Assembly (NCBI GenBank): GCA_913060615.1
Contig: CAJXUL010000004.1
Span: 1 to 49,213, forward strand
Direction of reading: 5' to 3'
Length of the DNA stretch: 49,213 bases
Origin: an uncultured Gammaproteobacteria bacterium
GTDB lineage: Bacteria > Pseudomonadota > Gammaproteobacteria > Pseudomonadales > Azotimanducaceae
A model generated the notes under the pieces. The model made no database searches. It was not told the DNA's origin and saw only the letters and a program-made list of their open reading frames with translations. The position numbers and the translations under genes were made by a program. Positions within the stretch are counted from its first letter, which is position 1; each line of letters begins with the position of its first letter. Below are positions 17,359 through 27,315 of this stretch, in pieces.

Positions 17359-18045
17359 TTAGCGTAAGGGTTCCAAATCAATTTCCACCCGGCGATTTGC
17401 TGAACGCCCGCTAGCGGTATCATTGCTTGCAACTGGATAGCGCTCCCCTGATCCCGTGGTGAACACGCGTCCTGAGGCCACACCTTGGTTGATCAGATAG
17501 GCTGCTACGCTTCGAGCGCGTTGTTCCGAAAGCGTCTGGTTGTATTCGGAAGCACCGACTGAATCCGTATGACCGGAGATTCTAACTGTCGTTTCGTCAA
17601 ACTCCACGGCCACTTTTGCCACTGAAGTAAGGACGCTATAAAACTCTGACTGCACGTCTGCTCTGCCAGAAGCAAAGGTGACGTCGCCCGGCATAACCAG
17701 CCTGACACCATTAGCCGTGCGCTCAACCTTTACGCCAGAGTATTCTAATTCAGCCCTTAGCTTCGCCGCTTGTCGATCCATGTATAAACCAGCGCCTGCG
17801 CCAAGCGCAGCCCCAGCCAGCCCACCTTTAATAGCGCCGCTTTCTCGATTGTCGCTGTCAGCAACAGCGCCAATGAGCGCCCCGAGGAGTGCGCCACCAG
17901 CGGCGCCTTTGCCAGTATTACTAGTCCGCGATTCTTGCGTGTAAGGATCAATGGCGCAAGCAGACAATGTCACTACGCTGACCACCGCGATTCCAATAAA
18001 TTTCAAATTCACTATGCGTTTCCATATTTTTATTATTCTCCGCAC
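17359..18045 (-). CDS. OmpA family lipoprotein (YiaD-like)
   Basis: The 228-residue outer-membrane lipoprotein has a hydrophobic segment ending in lipobox LSAC (Cys30). A glycine-zipper region (about 45-90, repeated GG-A-LGA units) comes before the OmpA peptidoglycan-binding domain (about 113-228, VRISGHTDSVG, LSEQRARSVAAYL, NRRVEIDLEP). The domain binds meso-DAP of peptidoglycan. The given start is GTG; an internal GTG at 18012 with GGAAAC upstream would give a more typical short n-region. The gene has no co-transcribed partner and probably supports envelope integrity. Confidence 0.9.
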   Translation of the reverse strand: MRRIIKIWKRIVNLKFIGIAVVSVVTLSACAIDPYTQESRTSNTGKGAAGGALLGALIGAVADSDNRESGAIKGGLAGAALGAGAGLYMDRQAAKLRAELEYSGVKVERTANGVRLVMPGDVTFASGRADVQSEFYSVLTSVAKVAVEFDETTVRISGHTDSVGASEYNQTLSEQRARSVAAYLINQGVASGRVFTTGSGERYPVASNDTASGRSANRRVEIDLEPLR

Positions 18046-18339
18046 ATGATACCAGAGCTATCGCAGGCTAACGTCATAGAATAGAAGAAAGTGAAGAAAT
18101 CATGAGACACTGACAGGCTGGTTGGTGGGGTTTCAACACCCTAGAAACAGAAGTATAAATAGCTATGTCGTTAGGCAATCGATCGCGGCAACGCTTTGTG
18201 GAAAAAGATAACCGCCTAAAGGCCACGCGCGAGGAAGTCGATAGTAGATGCATAGTCGGGCGCATGATCTAATAGCGATGCTTCCACTGCCCTCAGCAAC
18301 CCAAACTTATCCTTACGGTGACGCAACAAACGAACGGAA
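18046..18339. other. 294-base gap between RraA-like and OmpA-like genes
   Basis: No gene is supported here. A minus-strand frame overlapping the RraA end and reading through 18216 has a helical look (LLRAVEASLLDHAPDY) but no good start or ribosome binding site, so it is not called. Confidence 0.4.
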
Positions 18340-19068
18340 TTAGTGAATTTCCGCTGCGTCACCCTGCGCTTGGCGTAGCTTTTCCACATCAAAGTCGGGC
18401 TGTTGGGCGGCGCCAATAATTACCGCTTCACGACGCGCAATTTTCTCAGCGGCTGCTTTAACCTGGGTCACTGCACTGTGAGGTATAACCACCGCGCCGT
18501 GCTGATCTGCATGAATCACATCGCCATCTATAACCCGCATACCCGCCACATCAACCGGCCGAGAAAAATCCACAATATGAACAAAAGCGTGCGAAGGTAA
18601 AACACTGGCCGCAAGCATTTGAAACCCCGGCGCAATATCCGGTAAATCACGGACGCCGCCATCAGTGACTAAACCAACACAGCCAAAGCCCTTGTGGATG
18701 TTAGAATTAACTTCGCCCCACAAACAGCCATAGCCGCCATGGCCATCTAAATCTTGAATCACCACAACACTGGGCTTTGCCCCCTGATCTATGTAGGCAT
18801 AGTAGGCATCCGACAAGGCTCTTGCATCAGCGCCACTTAAATCACCTGGGTGAGCGGCTCTAATAGTAGCCGTGCGCGCAATACCCACCATGGGCGGCAA
18901 CTCTGGACGAGTGCATACCAAATGCTTGGCCGTGAATCCGTAGCCGCGCCGTTTTGGTACTATCAGCTCCAGCGCATTGCACACCGTTGGTGTATCCATA
19001 GTCTGCAGCTCGGCGATTAGTTGCGGAGTCAGCACACCGTCCCAAATCTCTTGATCTTTATTGCTCAT
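18340..19068 (-). CDS. RraA family protein (HMG/CHA aldolase-like)
   Basis: The 242-residue protein belongs to the RraA/4-carboxy-4-hydroxy-2-oxoadipate aldolase superfamily. DTPTVCNALE near the N-terminus and the metal/pyruvate-binding segment GCVGLVTDGGVRD with the HGGYGCLWGE loop are typical. In E. coli RraA inhibits RNase E; most related proteins are class II aldolases for aromatic degradation or dehydrates of unknown type. The intact DGGVRD and length (longer than RraA at about 160) favour the aldolase-like branch. No aromatic pathway genes are nearby. Confidence 0.82.
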   Translation of the reverse strand: MSNKDQEIWDGVLTPQLIAELQTMDTPTVCNALELIVPKRRGYGFTAKHLVCTRPELPPMVGIARTATIRAAHPGDLSGADARALSDAYYAYIDQGAKPSVVVIQDLDGHGGYGCLWGEVNSNIHKGFGCVGLVTDGGVRDLPDIAPGFQMLAASVLPSHAFVHIVDFSRPVDVAGMRVIDGDVIHADQHGAVVIPHSAVTQVKAAAEKIARREAVIIGAAQQPDFDVEKLRQAQGDAAEIH

Positions 19069-19163
19069 ACCGCCCCTCTATTAATCAGATACTCAGATAT
19101 TTTTTCTACTACCAGATACTGGCCTAATTGCACTGACGCTACCAGAGCAGTAGACCGCAACAA

Positions 19164-22100
19164 TTACGCCGATTGCGCTTGGGCATTGGCTGACCGGCGA
19201 GTATCCGGCATAAAGTCGGCAAATATATTGTAGAGGGCCGGCACCAAAATCAGTGTGATAATTGTGGCAAACAAAATTCCGAATGCTAACGAGATAGCCA
19301 TTGGAATAATCATCTGAGCCTGGGTGGAGGTTTCGGTCAAAATCGGCACCAGACCAAAGAAAGTAGTTAGCGAGGTCAATATGATTGGCCTGAATCTTTC
19401 CGCACCCGCCTCAACAGATGCCTGGGCGTAGGACATACCCGCGCGTACTTTTTTATTTACAAAATCCACCATAATTAGGCTGTCGTTAACCACTACACCA
19501 CCCAAAGCAATAAATCCAAGCAGTGAAATAATGCTGACGGTTTTGCCGAGGAAAAAATGACCCAAGATGGCGCCAATCAAACCAAAAGGAATAACCGACA
19601 TAATAATCAAAGGCTGGGTATAGGATTTCAGCGGCACTGCGAGCAATGCATAAATGCCGGCCAAAACAAAGAATACGGCTATCCAAAGCTCACTGATGGC
19701 GGCGCTTTCATCTTTAGAGCTGCCATCAAGCTCCATGGAAACACCCGGGAAGTTACTGGCTAAAATTGGCTCAAAGTTTTGCCTTACTTGACGCAGTACG
19801 TCGACAGATTCCACTACGGAGGTGTTTATATTGGCACTGACATTAATCGCACGCTCTTTATCAATACGGCGAATAACATCATAACCTTGAGCTAACTCGA
19901 ACTCGGCAACTGAAGAAAAAGGCACAACTCGACCTCCGGCAAGGTTGATCCACATGCCTTCTAGATCTCCAATAGAACGCCTATCGCTCCTTGGATATCT
20001 AACCATCACTTTTATTTCTTGGCTATCTCTCTGAAAGCGTTGGGCTTCTGCGCCATAAAACGCTTCACGCACCTGACTAGCTAAATCCACTAAAGTGACA
20101 CCTAAGGTTTCTGCAGAGGGCTTTATGCGCAAGCTTAACTCTTGCGGACCCTCATTTACCGAGGCTGTTACTTCGTAAACGCCGTCAACAGAAGATAAGC
20201 GTTTTTGCAGTTCGGCAGCCGCCGCTTCTAACTGCAATGTATTTTTACCCAGCAACTTAAACGAAACCGGCGCACCGCCCATTTGCTCTCTAGAGATAAA
20301 TTTCATTTCAGTGACACCAGCAATTTCACCGACATCTTCGCGCCAACGACGTTCTATCTCTTTAGGCAAAACCTCTAACTTTTCATTAGGCAAAAGTTCA
20401 ATAAGAATAAAGCCCTGCTTATCCTGAGCAACAAATGCGAGAACATTCTGCATGAACCCAGTGTTTGTAGGAGATGCAGCGGCAATTTCATTCTCTATGC
20501 GCATTGCGCTGTTATACATTCGGTCCACTACTTGCTTAGCTAAGCTCGGTGGAGAACCCTCCTGCACCTCAACGGTAGCCCGCAATACTGGCTGGTCTAT
20601 ATCGGGGAAAAATCCATACTTAATAAATCCACCCCACATTAACCCCAGCACAAGCATAATCATGCCGATAAAGGTGGCAACTGTTGCGTATCGGTATTCA
20701 ATCGCTCGCAAAACAAAGGGCTGATATACAGATTTTATAAACCGCTGAAGTTTACCGTCAACCCATTCAGGAATACCCCGCTTAGTTTTCTTCGGCGGCG
20801 GCAACATAGCTAAATGGGAGGGCAAAATTAGCTTACTTTCAACCAACGAAAACAACAGACAAAAAATCACCACCCAAGCTGTCGCCTCGGTCAAGCTGGA
20901 CGCCGGGCCTGTAACCAGCAACATTGGCGCAAAAGCCATGATGGTCGTGAGCACGCCAAATGTTGCTGGCACCGCAACGCGTTGTGCGCCAGCTACAATG
21001 TTATGCAAATTGTAGCCATCTCGTTCCGTCTGAGTGTGCACGCTCTCGGCAATAATAATTGCGTCGTCAACAACAATACCCAATACCAGTATGAAGGCGA
21101 AGAGGCTGATGATATTGATGGTGACACCCACCCAAGGCATCATTAATGCGGCGCCAAAAAATGCAATGGGCAGACCGATCAGTACCCAGATGGCCATACG
21201 TAATCTTAAGAAAAGCCCCAACACTACAAATACTAAAACAGCGCCTAGCAACATGTTTTTTACCAACATATCGATTTGGCTTTGCAAATAGAAAGAACTG
21301 TCGGCCCAAACGTCTAAACTGATACCCGAAGGCAGAGTCGCTCGACGAGCTTCAACATACGCGTGCACTGCATTGCTTATTTTGATTTCGCTTTCTTGAT
21401 CCGTGGACTGTACTTCAATGGCTAAACTGGGCTTGCCGTTAAAAAAGGCATAGAACTCCTCTTCAACGAAACCGTCAGTCACCGACGCGATATCACCTAG
21501 GCGCAAAATCGAACCATCTGCATTGGTGAGCACAATAATGTTCTCGAACTCTTGTGCAGAATAGGCCTGCCCCATGGCGCGCAAACGAATGGAACCTGCT
21601 TCAGACTTTATCGTGCCACCTGGAATATCAGCAGACCAACGCCTTATGATTTGCGCAACTTGGGACAACGACAAATTATATTCGCGCAACTGATCTTCAG
21701 GTATTTCGATAGCGACTTCGAAATCGCGCCCACCCAGAATTGAGGCATAGGTGACCTCTGGCAGAGCGGTAATTTCATCCTTGATGTCGTCCGCGAGATA
21801 CTTCATTGCGGTTTCGTCTAAATTGCCAGAAACCGCAACTCGCAACGTCTGCATCTTGCGCTCTACTTTTGAAATAACAGGCCGCTCACTGTCTAGTGGG
21901 AAGGTGGAAATACTGTCTATCGCCAGTTTTATTTCATCTGTTAGTTCGGCAATTTCAAAATCAACTTTGGCCCTAACGTCTACGCTGGCCATACCCTCTC
22001 TTGCGGTACTCCTTATTTCTCGGATGCCTTCAATTGAATTGAGCGCCTCTTCAATTTTTACAACAATGCCCAGTTCAACTTCCTCTGGGCCAGCACCGGG

Positions 22101-22319
22101 ATAGGCGACATTAATGCTTACCCTATCGAAGACTATGGACGGCATGCTCTCTTTTTTCAGGTCAAAAATAGCCAACAAGCCAAAAGCAAAAATAAACACC
22201 ATGAGCAAATTTGACGCTACATGATTGGAAGCAAACCAACCAATAATGCCAGGCGGTGGCACAGCAACATCAACAACTTGAAGATCTTGAACGTTCTCTT
22301 CTGCATTCTTTTCAGACAT
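19164..22319 (-). CDS. RND efflux transporter, inner-membrane pump (HAE1/AcrB-like)
   Basis: The 1051-residue pump uses the proton gradient to export compounds across the envelope. TM1 is near residues 29-50 (NHVASNLLMVFIFAFGLL), followed by a large periplasmic porter domain. The TM4 motif GIVVDDAIIIAE holds the proton-relay Asp pair; TM10 carries GGVVVNDSLIMVD. The subfamily is one of the shorter N-terminal variants with a cytoplasmic tail before TM1. It is transcribed from the HlyD gene with a five-base gap, so it forms an operon. No outer-membrane factor gene is nearby, so TolC encoded elsewhere must serve. The substrate is unknown. Confidence 0.93.
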   Translation of the reverse strand: MSEKNAEENVQDLQVVDVAVPPPGIIGWFASNHVASNLLMVFIFAFGLLAIFDLKKESMPSIVFDRVSINVAYPGAGPEEVELGIVVKIEEALNSIEGIREIRSTAREGMASVDVRAKVDFEIAELTDEIKLAIDSISTFPLDSERPVISKVERKMQTLRVAVSGNLDETAMKYLADDIKDEITALPEVTYASILGGRDFEVAIEIPEDQLREYNLSLSQVAQIIRRWSADIPGGTIKSEAGSIRLRAMGQAYSAQEFENIIVLTNADGSILRLGDIASVTDGFVEEEFYAFFNGKPSLAIEVQSTDQESEIKISNAVHAYVEARRATLPSGISLDVWADSSFYLQSQIDMLVKNMLLGAVLVFVVLGLFLRLRMAIWVLIGLPIAFFGAALMMPWVGVTINIISLFAFILVLGIVVDDAIIIAESVHTQTERDGYNLHNIVAGAQRVAVPATFGVLTTIMAFAPMLLVTGPASSLTEATAWVVIFCLLFSLVESKLILPSHLAMLPPPKKTKRGIPEWVDGKLQRFIKSVYQPFVLRAIEYRYATVATFIGMIMLVLGLMWGGFIKYGFFPDIDQPVLRATVEVQEGSPPSLAKQVVDRMYNSAMRIENEIAAASPTNTGFMQNVLAFVAQDKQGFILIELLPNEKLEVLPKEIERRWREDVGEIAGVTEMKFISREQMGGAPVSFKLLGKNTLQLEAAAAELQKRLSSVDGVYEVTASVNEGPQELSLRIKPSAETLGVTLVDLASQVREAFYGAEAQRFQRDSQEIKVMVRYPRSDRRSIGDLEGMWINLAGGRVVPFSSVAEFELAQGYDVIRRIDKERAINVSANINTSVVESVDVLRQVRQNFEPILASNFPGVSMELDGSSKDESAAISELWIAVFFVLAGIYALLAVPLKSYTQPLIIMSVIPFGLIGAILGHFFLGKTVSIISLLGFIALGGVVVNDSLIMVDFVNKKVRAGMSYAQASVEAGAERFRPIILTSLTTFFGLVPILTETSTQAQMIIPMAISLAFGILFATIITLILVPALYNIFADFMPDTRRSANAQAQSA

Positions 22320-22324
22320 ATAAC

Positions 22325-23506
22325 TTAGCCGTTCACCCTGACTTTTTGACCGGGCAATGGTTTATCTAACGGTGTTACGCAGTAACGCGCACCCTCAGGT
22401 ATGCCCGCGTCTATATAGAAAAATGACTCATCGGAGCGCACTATGGACACCTCTTTCGGCTGAATCTGCTGCTGATCGTCTACAAGCCAAAGGGTTTTGC
22501 CCCGATGCAGGGAGTGACGAGGAATAAGAAATAAATCGCCACCGGACCTGCCAGTAATTTCTGCTGAAACATAGGTGCCAATAAGCAAAGGGATTGCGTC
22601 ACTGTTGCTCAGCAACTGATAGGGGTCCTGGATTTGCGCAACCAAATAGAGGACTCGACTGGTAGTATCAAATACACCTTCAGAGCGGGTAATTTGGCCC
22701 TGCCAAGTAAAGTTGGTGCCACCCAATTCGGCGGATACCGCTACCGGTAAAGGCTCACCTCGACGAATCTTCCTAATATCTAAGAATGCTAAGTCACGTT
22801 GAGTAACTGGTAGTCTGATCTCGGCAACATCAACCGCCACAGTGGTGGCTAGCGCAGAGCCCATGCTCACAAGTTGGCCTACATCTGCGCGCTTCTCAAG
22901 CACCATGCCCATGTACGGGGCGCGAATAACCGTGCGGTCCAGATCACCTTCGGCTTTCTCCAACTCTGCTTCAGCAAACTGCAATTCCGCTACCGCTTCT
23001 AAAAGTTGAGGTTTACGCAGGGTGAGTGCTGAGGCTGGGCCAGTGCCTGGCTTTAATTTCAGTAGGCGTTTGTAATTCTCTTTGGCATAACCGGCTAACG
23101 CGCTTTCTTTTGCCAGCAAGGTCTCAGCCTTAGCAACACTAGCTCGGGCTCTTTTTAATGCACTTTGATAATTTCTTGGATCAATGCGCACAAGCACGTC
23201 ACCAGTGTTGAAGAACCCACCGCTGACAAACGCTTCAGATACTTCAATGATCTGACCTGAAGCTTCAGCCATGAGGTTAGTCTGAGTACGCGCGCCAACA
23301 GTACCCTGAGAGCTAATAGAGAACTCCACAGGCTGCCGATAGGCGGTAGCAATATCAACGAGCAAACTAGGCGGTTGCACCGCAATTTTTTCCGGCGCTT
23401 CACGTGCGTTCATTAACATAGCTGATAGCCCAGCGAAGGCCAGCAGAATGGCTACAGGCAGTACTTGTTTTATTTTCATAACTAACCCGTTTACTTTTAT
23501 TGGCAC
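22325..23506 (-). CDS. RND periplasmic adaptor (membrane fusion protein, HlyD/AcrA-like)
   Basis: The 393-residue adaptor links the pump to an outer-membrane channel. It has an N-terminal membrane anchor (LPVAILLAFAGLSAM), a lipoyl half-motif (TNLMAEASGQIIEVSEAF), an alpha-hairpin (about 115-185, ASVAKAETLL...LEKAEGDLDR), a second lipoyl part (VIRAPYMGMVLEK) and beta-barrel domains. The given start is GTG; ATG at 23479 (MKIKQVLP) gives a more typical N-terminus and is preceded by GGGTTAG. It forms an operon with the pump gene; a palindromic operator candidate lies at 23540-23560. Confidence 0.92.
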   Translation of the reverse strand: MPIKVNGLVMKIKQVLPVAILLAFAGLSAMLMNAREAPEKIAVQPPSLLVDIATAYRQPVEFSISSQGTVGARTQTNLMAEASGQIIEVSEAFVSGGFFNTGDVLVRIDPRNYQSALKRARASVAKAETLLAKESALAGYAKENYKRLLKLKPGTGPASALTLRKPQLLEAVAELQFAEAELEKAEGDLDRTVIRAPYMGMVLEKRADVGQLVSMGSALATTVAVDVAEIRLPVTQRDLAFLDIRKIRRGEPLPVAVSAELGGTNFTWQGQITRSEGVFDTTSRVLYLVAQIQDPYQLLSNSDAIPLLIGTYVSAEITGRSGGDLFLIPRHSLHRGKTLWLVDDQQQIQPKEVSIVRSDESFFYIDAGIPEGARYCVTPLDKPLPGQKVRVNG

Positions 23507-23539
23507 ACTTTATAGGGCGCAAAAAATGATTGTTACAGC

Positions 23540-23560
23540 TCACTAGCCCTACGCTAGTGA
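23540..23560. promoter_or_regulatory. Perfect palindrome upstream of RND operon (operator candidate)
   Basis: TCACTAGC-cctac-GCTAGTGA is a perfect 8-base inverted repeat with a five-base spacer, 34-81 bases before the adaptor start depending on the start chosen. Size and position fit a TetR- or MarR-type operator. No regulator gene is adjacent. Confidence 0.5.
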
Positions 23561-23816
23561 TACCACGGCAAAGATTGTCGGGAGGTGAATTTATAGAGTT
23601 TTGCCTCGAAATATCAAACTTATACGCAGACAGGTGCAAATCTAGTTGTCAGATAGTGAAAAAGATAAGACTTTGAGCGCTATAAGCGTGTGGCATTCAA
23701 ACAGAGCCAGTATCTTACAACTCGCGCAAAACAGTCATTCGGTCGCAGTTGCCTAGATCAACATATGTCTTTAGATTACTGGAGAGAGTGATATTTGAGA
23801 TTAAGGGGAGAGTTGG
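23561..23816. other. Remainder of RND / acyl-CoA synthetase divergent gap
   Basis: The full gap 23507-23816 is 310 bases. Besides the palindrome it should hold the promoters of both divergent units. The acyl-CoA synthetase ribosome binding site AGGGGAGA is at about 23801-23810. No ORF of note was found. Confidence 0.4.
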
Positions 23817-25505
23817 GTGTCTGAGCGAACAAGAGCTGAAGTACTGAAAGAGTTAACTGCTGCCGGGCAGCCTTACGAACTGGTCCCCGGAACTGTCTTC
23901 GACAGAGAGTGCCTAAGGTTTAAAAATGCTCCGCCTACTTTGCGCGACCTGTTTGCCGAAAGCTGTAGCGAAGTTGAATTCATTATTTATCAAGGCCAGC
24001 GCTTAACCTTTGAGCAGGCCTACATTGAAGCTTCGAAAATCGCCATGATCTTAGTCAACGACTACGGCGTAGCACCCGGCGATAGAGTAGCAATATCCAT
24101 GCGCAATTATCCCGAGTGGATTCTTGCCTTTATGGCCACCACATCCATTGGCGGCATAGCTGTTGCCATGAACGCCTTGTGGCAGCCTGAAGAAATGGCC
24201 TACGGCCTTACAGACAGTGGTGCAAAAGTGCTGTTTGCAGACGAAGAGCGCCTCGTTCGTTTTGCGCAGATCGCCACACCACCCAAGGTCGAACTCATTG
24301 CTGTAAGAACATCGGCTTACGCAAACGCGCCGGAACTTGCCACACTGGTAACAAAGCTCGAGCAAAGCGGCCAAGCAATTGAAATGCCCAACCAAAGCCC
24401 GCAACCCGAAGATGATGCCACCCTCCTTTATACCTCGGGTTCTACCGGACACCCCAAAGGTGTTGCCTCTTGCCACGTAAATATTATCAGCGCACTTATG
24501 AGCTGGGAGCTAGATCTACATAGCGCTGTAGCCTTGATGGATGAACCACCGGAAGCCCCAGCTCACCCACCGGCTTCGCTCATGGCAGTACCGCTATTTC
24601 ACGCCACTGGTTCCCATGCGGTTTATCTAGCGAGCTATCGCAACCAACGTAAATTGGTCTGCATGTACAAATGGGACCCCGTCATTGCGGCGCAGATGAT
24701 TGAGGAAGAAAGAATTTCAACCTTCATTGCGCCCGCAGCTATGACCGGAGATCTGGTGCTAGAAGCCCAGCGCTCCCAGCGCGACTTAAGCTCTCTTTCT
24801 TCCGTGGGCGGCGGCGGCGCACCACGCGCACCGGAGCAGGTGCGCAATATAGAAAAATCATTTGCTAAAGCACTGCCTGGCACTGGTTGGGGCATGACCG
24901 AAACCAACGCCATTGGCACAGGTATTGGCGGGCTAGATTATTTGCAGCGCCCTGAAAGCTCAGGTCGTTGCAGCGGTGTAATGGAATTGAAAATCATTGA
25001 CGAGGCTGGCAATGAGTTACCTGCTTTGAGCAGAGGTGAACTACTTATACGCGGCACCGCGGTCTTCCGTGGCTACTGGAACAGACCTGATGCAAACGCA
25101 GAAACTTTCCTGCCCGGCGGCTGGATGCGCACAGGTGACGTGGCGTATTTAGACGACGAAGGTTATCTATTCATAGTAGATAGAATTAAAGACTTGGTTA
25201 TTCGCGGCGGCGAAAACATTGGCTGCGGCGAAGTAGAAGCCGCACTTTTAGAACATCCCCTGATTCACGAGGCGTCTGTTTACGCAGTGCCTGATGAAAG
25301 ATTAGGCGAGGAAGTAGGCACCACCATTTATACGAACCAGCCAATTGATGCAGACGAGCTCAGCGCATTTTTGCTCACACGACTGGCTCGCTTCAAGGTA
25401 CCCACACACACTTGGCAGCAACACGAGCCACTACCCCGCACCGCCTCAGGCAAAATACTCAAACGCGAACTGCGCGAAGAAGCCTGTCTTAGGCTAAATG
25501 CTTAA
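23817..25505 (+). CDS. AMP-dependent acyl-CoA synthetase / ligase (class I adenylate-forming)
   Basis: The 562-residue enzyme activates a carboxylic acid with ATP and joins it to CoA. Motifs: the P-loop LLYTSGSTGHPKGV (about 203-216), GWGMTETNA (A5), RTGDVAYLDDEGY (A7), DRIKDLVIRGGENI (A8) and PRTASGKILKREL with the catalytic Lys (A10). These fit the fatty-acid/aryl CoA ligase group; the chain length is not predictable. The start is GTG with a strong GGGGAGA ribosome binding site. It is followed after 11 bases by the carboxylesterase gene, so an operon that releases an acid and activates it is possible (inference). Confidence 0.93.
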   Translation: MSERTRAEVLKELTAAGQPYELVPGTVFDRECLRFKNAPPTLRDLFAESCSEVEFIIYQGQRLTFEQAYIEASKIAMILVNDYGVAPGDRVAISMRNYPEWILAFMATTSIGGIAVAMNALWQPEEMAYGLTDSGAKVLFADEERLVRFAQIATPPKVELIAVRTSAYANAPELATLVTKLEQSGQAIEMPNQSPQPEDDATLLYTSGSTGHPKGVASCHVNIISALMSWELDLHSAVALMDEPPEAPAHPPASLMAVPLFHATGSHAVYLASYRNQRKLVCMYKWDPVIAAQMIEEERISTFIAPAAMTGDLVLEAQRSQRDLSSLSSVGGGGAPRAPEQVRNIEKSFAKALPGTGWGMTETNAIGTGIGGLDYLQRPESSGRCSGVMELKIIDEAGNELPALSRGELLIRGTAVFRGYWNRPDANAETFLPGGWMRTGDVAYLDDEGYLFIVDRIKDLVIRGGENIGCGEVEAALLEHPLIHEASVYAVPDERLGEEVGTTIYTNQPIDADELSAFLLTRLARFKVPTHTWQQHEPLPRTASGKILKRELREEACLRLNA

Positions 25506-25516
25506 ACGGAAAAACC

Positions 25517-27211
25517 ATGCAAGCTATGCAACCTATACAACAACGAAAAATCCGGCTGATGCGAAAAAATCTCACACTGGCAATTCTGTTGTCGGTTGGC
25601 TTAAGTGGCTGCATAGACACGGAGTTCGAGACGAGCGCTAACATGAGCAAACAACCCACCAATACAGTCTCAACAGAGCAAGGCGTGCTGGAAGGCACGT
25701 GGTCCAAAACAGATCCCGACATTGGCGTGTTTCGCGGCGTTGCTTATGCACAACCACCGGTTGGCGAGTTGCGGTGGCGTGAACCCCAAGATCTTGCATC
25801 TTGGCGCGGCGTTCGCCAGGCACAGGAATTTGGCGCTGCGTGCTGGCAGTCCTACAGCGAAGACGCCTTCGTCTGGAGCCGTGGCGAGTTCCCTCGCAGT
25901 GAAGACTGTCTGCACCTCAATGTCTGGCAAGCACAGAAGACCAGTGTCGCCGCACCGGTCATGGTTTGGTTTCATGGTGGTGCCCATACTGGAGGCTTTG
26001 CCCACGTTGAGTTATTTGACGGCACTGAACTAGCTCGCCAAGGTGTCGTAGTCGTCACGGTTAATTACCGACTTGGCCCTTGGGGGTTTTTGGCACACCC
26101 CGCTCTCGCTGAAGAATCTGAACACAATAGCGCCGGTAACTATGGGTTAATGGATAAGATCGCTGCGCTTAAATGGGTACAAAAAAATATCCAGGGCTTT
26201 GGCGGCGATCCAGACAACGTCACCATATTTGGTCAATCTGCTGGCTCTAGCAGTGTCTGCGCGCTAATGGCCTCACCACTCACCAGCGGCTTGTTCCATA
26301 AAGCCATAGGTCAATCTGCAGCTTGTCTGGCAAAAGAAAAGCGCGACGCGAATGGCCAAGAACGTGGCGTACGACTTACCACGCTGGCGCTGGGCAAATT
26401 GGCCAGCCAAGAATCTGCAACTAAGGTAACCGCAAAACAACTACGCTCAATAGACAACGAGGCGTTATTGTCCGCCATGCAAACAAGCGATTGGAGCGCA
26501 GGCAGTCGCATAGTAGTAGATGGTTGGGTGCTGCCCGAAGCCCCTTTGGACGTGTTTAATGCCAACCGACAGGCGAAAGTGCCCTTATTAGTAGGCTCTT
26601 TGGCAAACGAAGGTCATGAATTGTTGCCGCTAAACAACGCCCTAACTGAGGCAGAGTTAGATCAATATCTGAGCAAAACATTTGTCGATTCTGCACCCAA
26701 GCTCAAAGCACTCTATGCAGAGGATCTGGCTATTTCCCCAGGCATGGCGCTACGGGAAATTCTAACGGACGCATTTATGGCGATGTCCATGCGTAGTTGG
26801 GCCCAGTACAACCACAATGCAGACCAGCCTACCTACCTTTATTACATGGACTACGTGCCGCCGGCTTATCAAATTTACCTGTTTAATGAGCCGGACCTGA
26901 ACCTACCGAACGGGCCGCGCAGTGCCGGGGCTTATCACTCTGGTGATTTAGCCTTCGTATTTAATAACGTGGGCAAAAATGGGGACTTTTGGTTAGAAGA
27001 AGACCTATCAATGGCCCGAACAATGAGCGGTTATTGGACAAATTTTGCTAAAACTGGCAACCCAAACGGTGCCAACTTACCCAACTGGGCTAGTTATGAA
27101 CCGCAAGGCCACAACACACAATTGCTCTCAAAGCAGGTGAGAACCATTGCCGGAGCCAAGCGCGAAAAGTTAGATTTGCTAGCCCAACGCTACCAAGCAA
27201 AGAAAAAATAG
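25517..27211 (+). CDS. Type B carboxylesterase, lipoprotein
   Basis: The 564-residue secreted esterase has a lipoprotein signal with lipobox LSGC (Cys32 from this start). The carboxylesterase core follows: FRGVAYAQPPVGELRW, SEDCLHLNVW, the oxyanion-hole WFHGGAH and nucleophile elbow FGQSAGS with Ser241. The elbow reads GQSAG rather than the more common GESAG. The C-terminal part contains YHSGDLAFVF, with the catalytic His in AYHSGD. Alternative start ATG 25559 would give a shorter signal. It probably forms an operon with the acyl-CoA synthetase. Confidence 0.9.
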   Translation: MQAMQPIQQRKIRLMRKNLTLAILLSVGLSGCIDTEFETSANMSKQPTNTVSTEQGVLEGTWSKTDPDIGVFRGVAYAQPPVGELRWREPQDLASWRGVRQAQEFGAACWQSYSEDAFVWSRGEFPRSEDCLHLNVWQAQKTSVAAPVMVWFHGGAHTGGFAHVELFDGTELARQGVVVVTVNYRLGPWGFLAHPALAEESEHNSAGNYGLMDKIAALKWVQKNIQGFGGDPDNVTIFGQSAGSSSVCALMASPLTSGLFHKAIGQSAACLAKEKRDANGQERGVRLTTLALGKLASQESATKVTAKQLRSIDNEALLSAMQTSDWSAGSRIVVDGWVLPEAPLDVFNANRQAKVPLLVGSLANEGHELLPLNNALTEAELDQYLSKTFVDSAPKLKALYAEDLAISPGMALREILTDAFMAMSMRSWAQYNHNADQPTYLYYMDYVPPAYQIYLFNEPDLNLPNGPRSAGAYHSGDLAFVFNNVGKNGDFWLEEDLSMARTMSGYWTNFAKTGNPNGANLPNWASYEPQGHNTQLLSKQVRTIAGAKREKLDLLAQRYQAKKK

Positions 27212-27231
27212 CGCTGTTTGTGAAACCCAAT

Positions 27232-27246
27232 AGTTACAAAGTAACT
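27232..27246. repeat. Short perfect hairpin after esterase gene
   Basis: AGTTAC-aaa-GTAACT forms a small hairpin 20 bases after the esterase stop. It may end the operon transcript weakly; no T-tract. Confidence 0.3.
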
Positions 27247-27315
27247 GCGAGCGTTTAGCATACGCCCATACAAGCTCGCCTACTAAAGTAACCACGTACT
27301 GGATCAGCTAAGACA

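Noticed and set aside
18216-18416. Minus frame overlapping the RraA-like gene end
   Set aside because: It overlaps the real gene, lacks a start signal and has no family resemblance.
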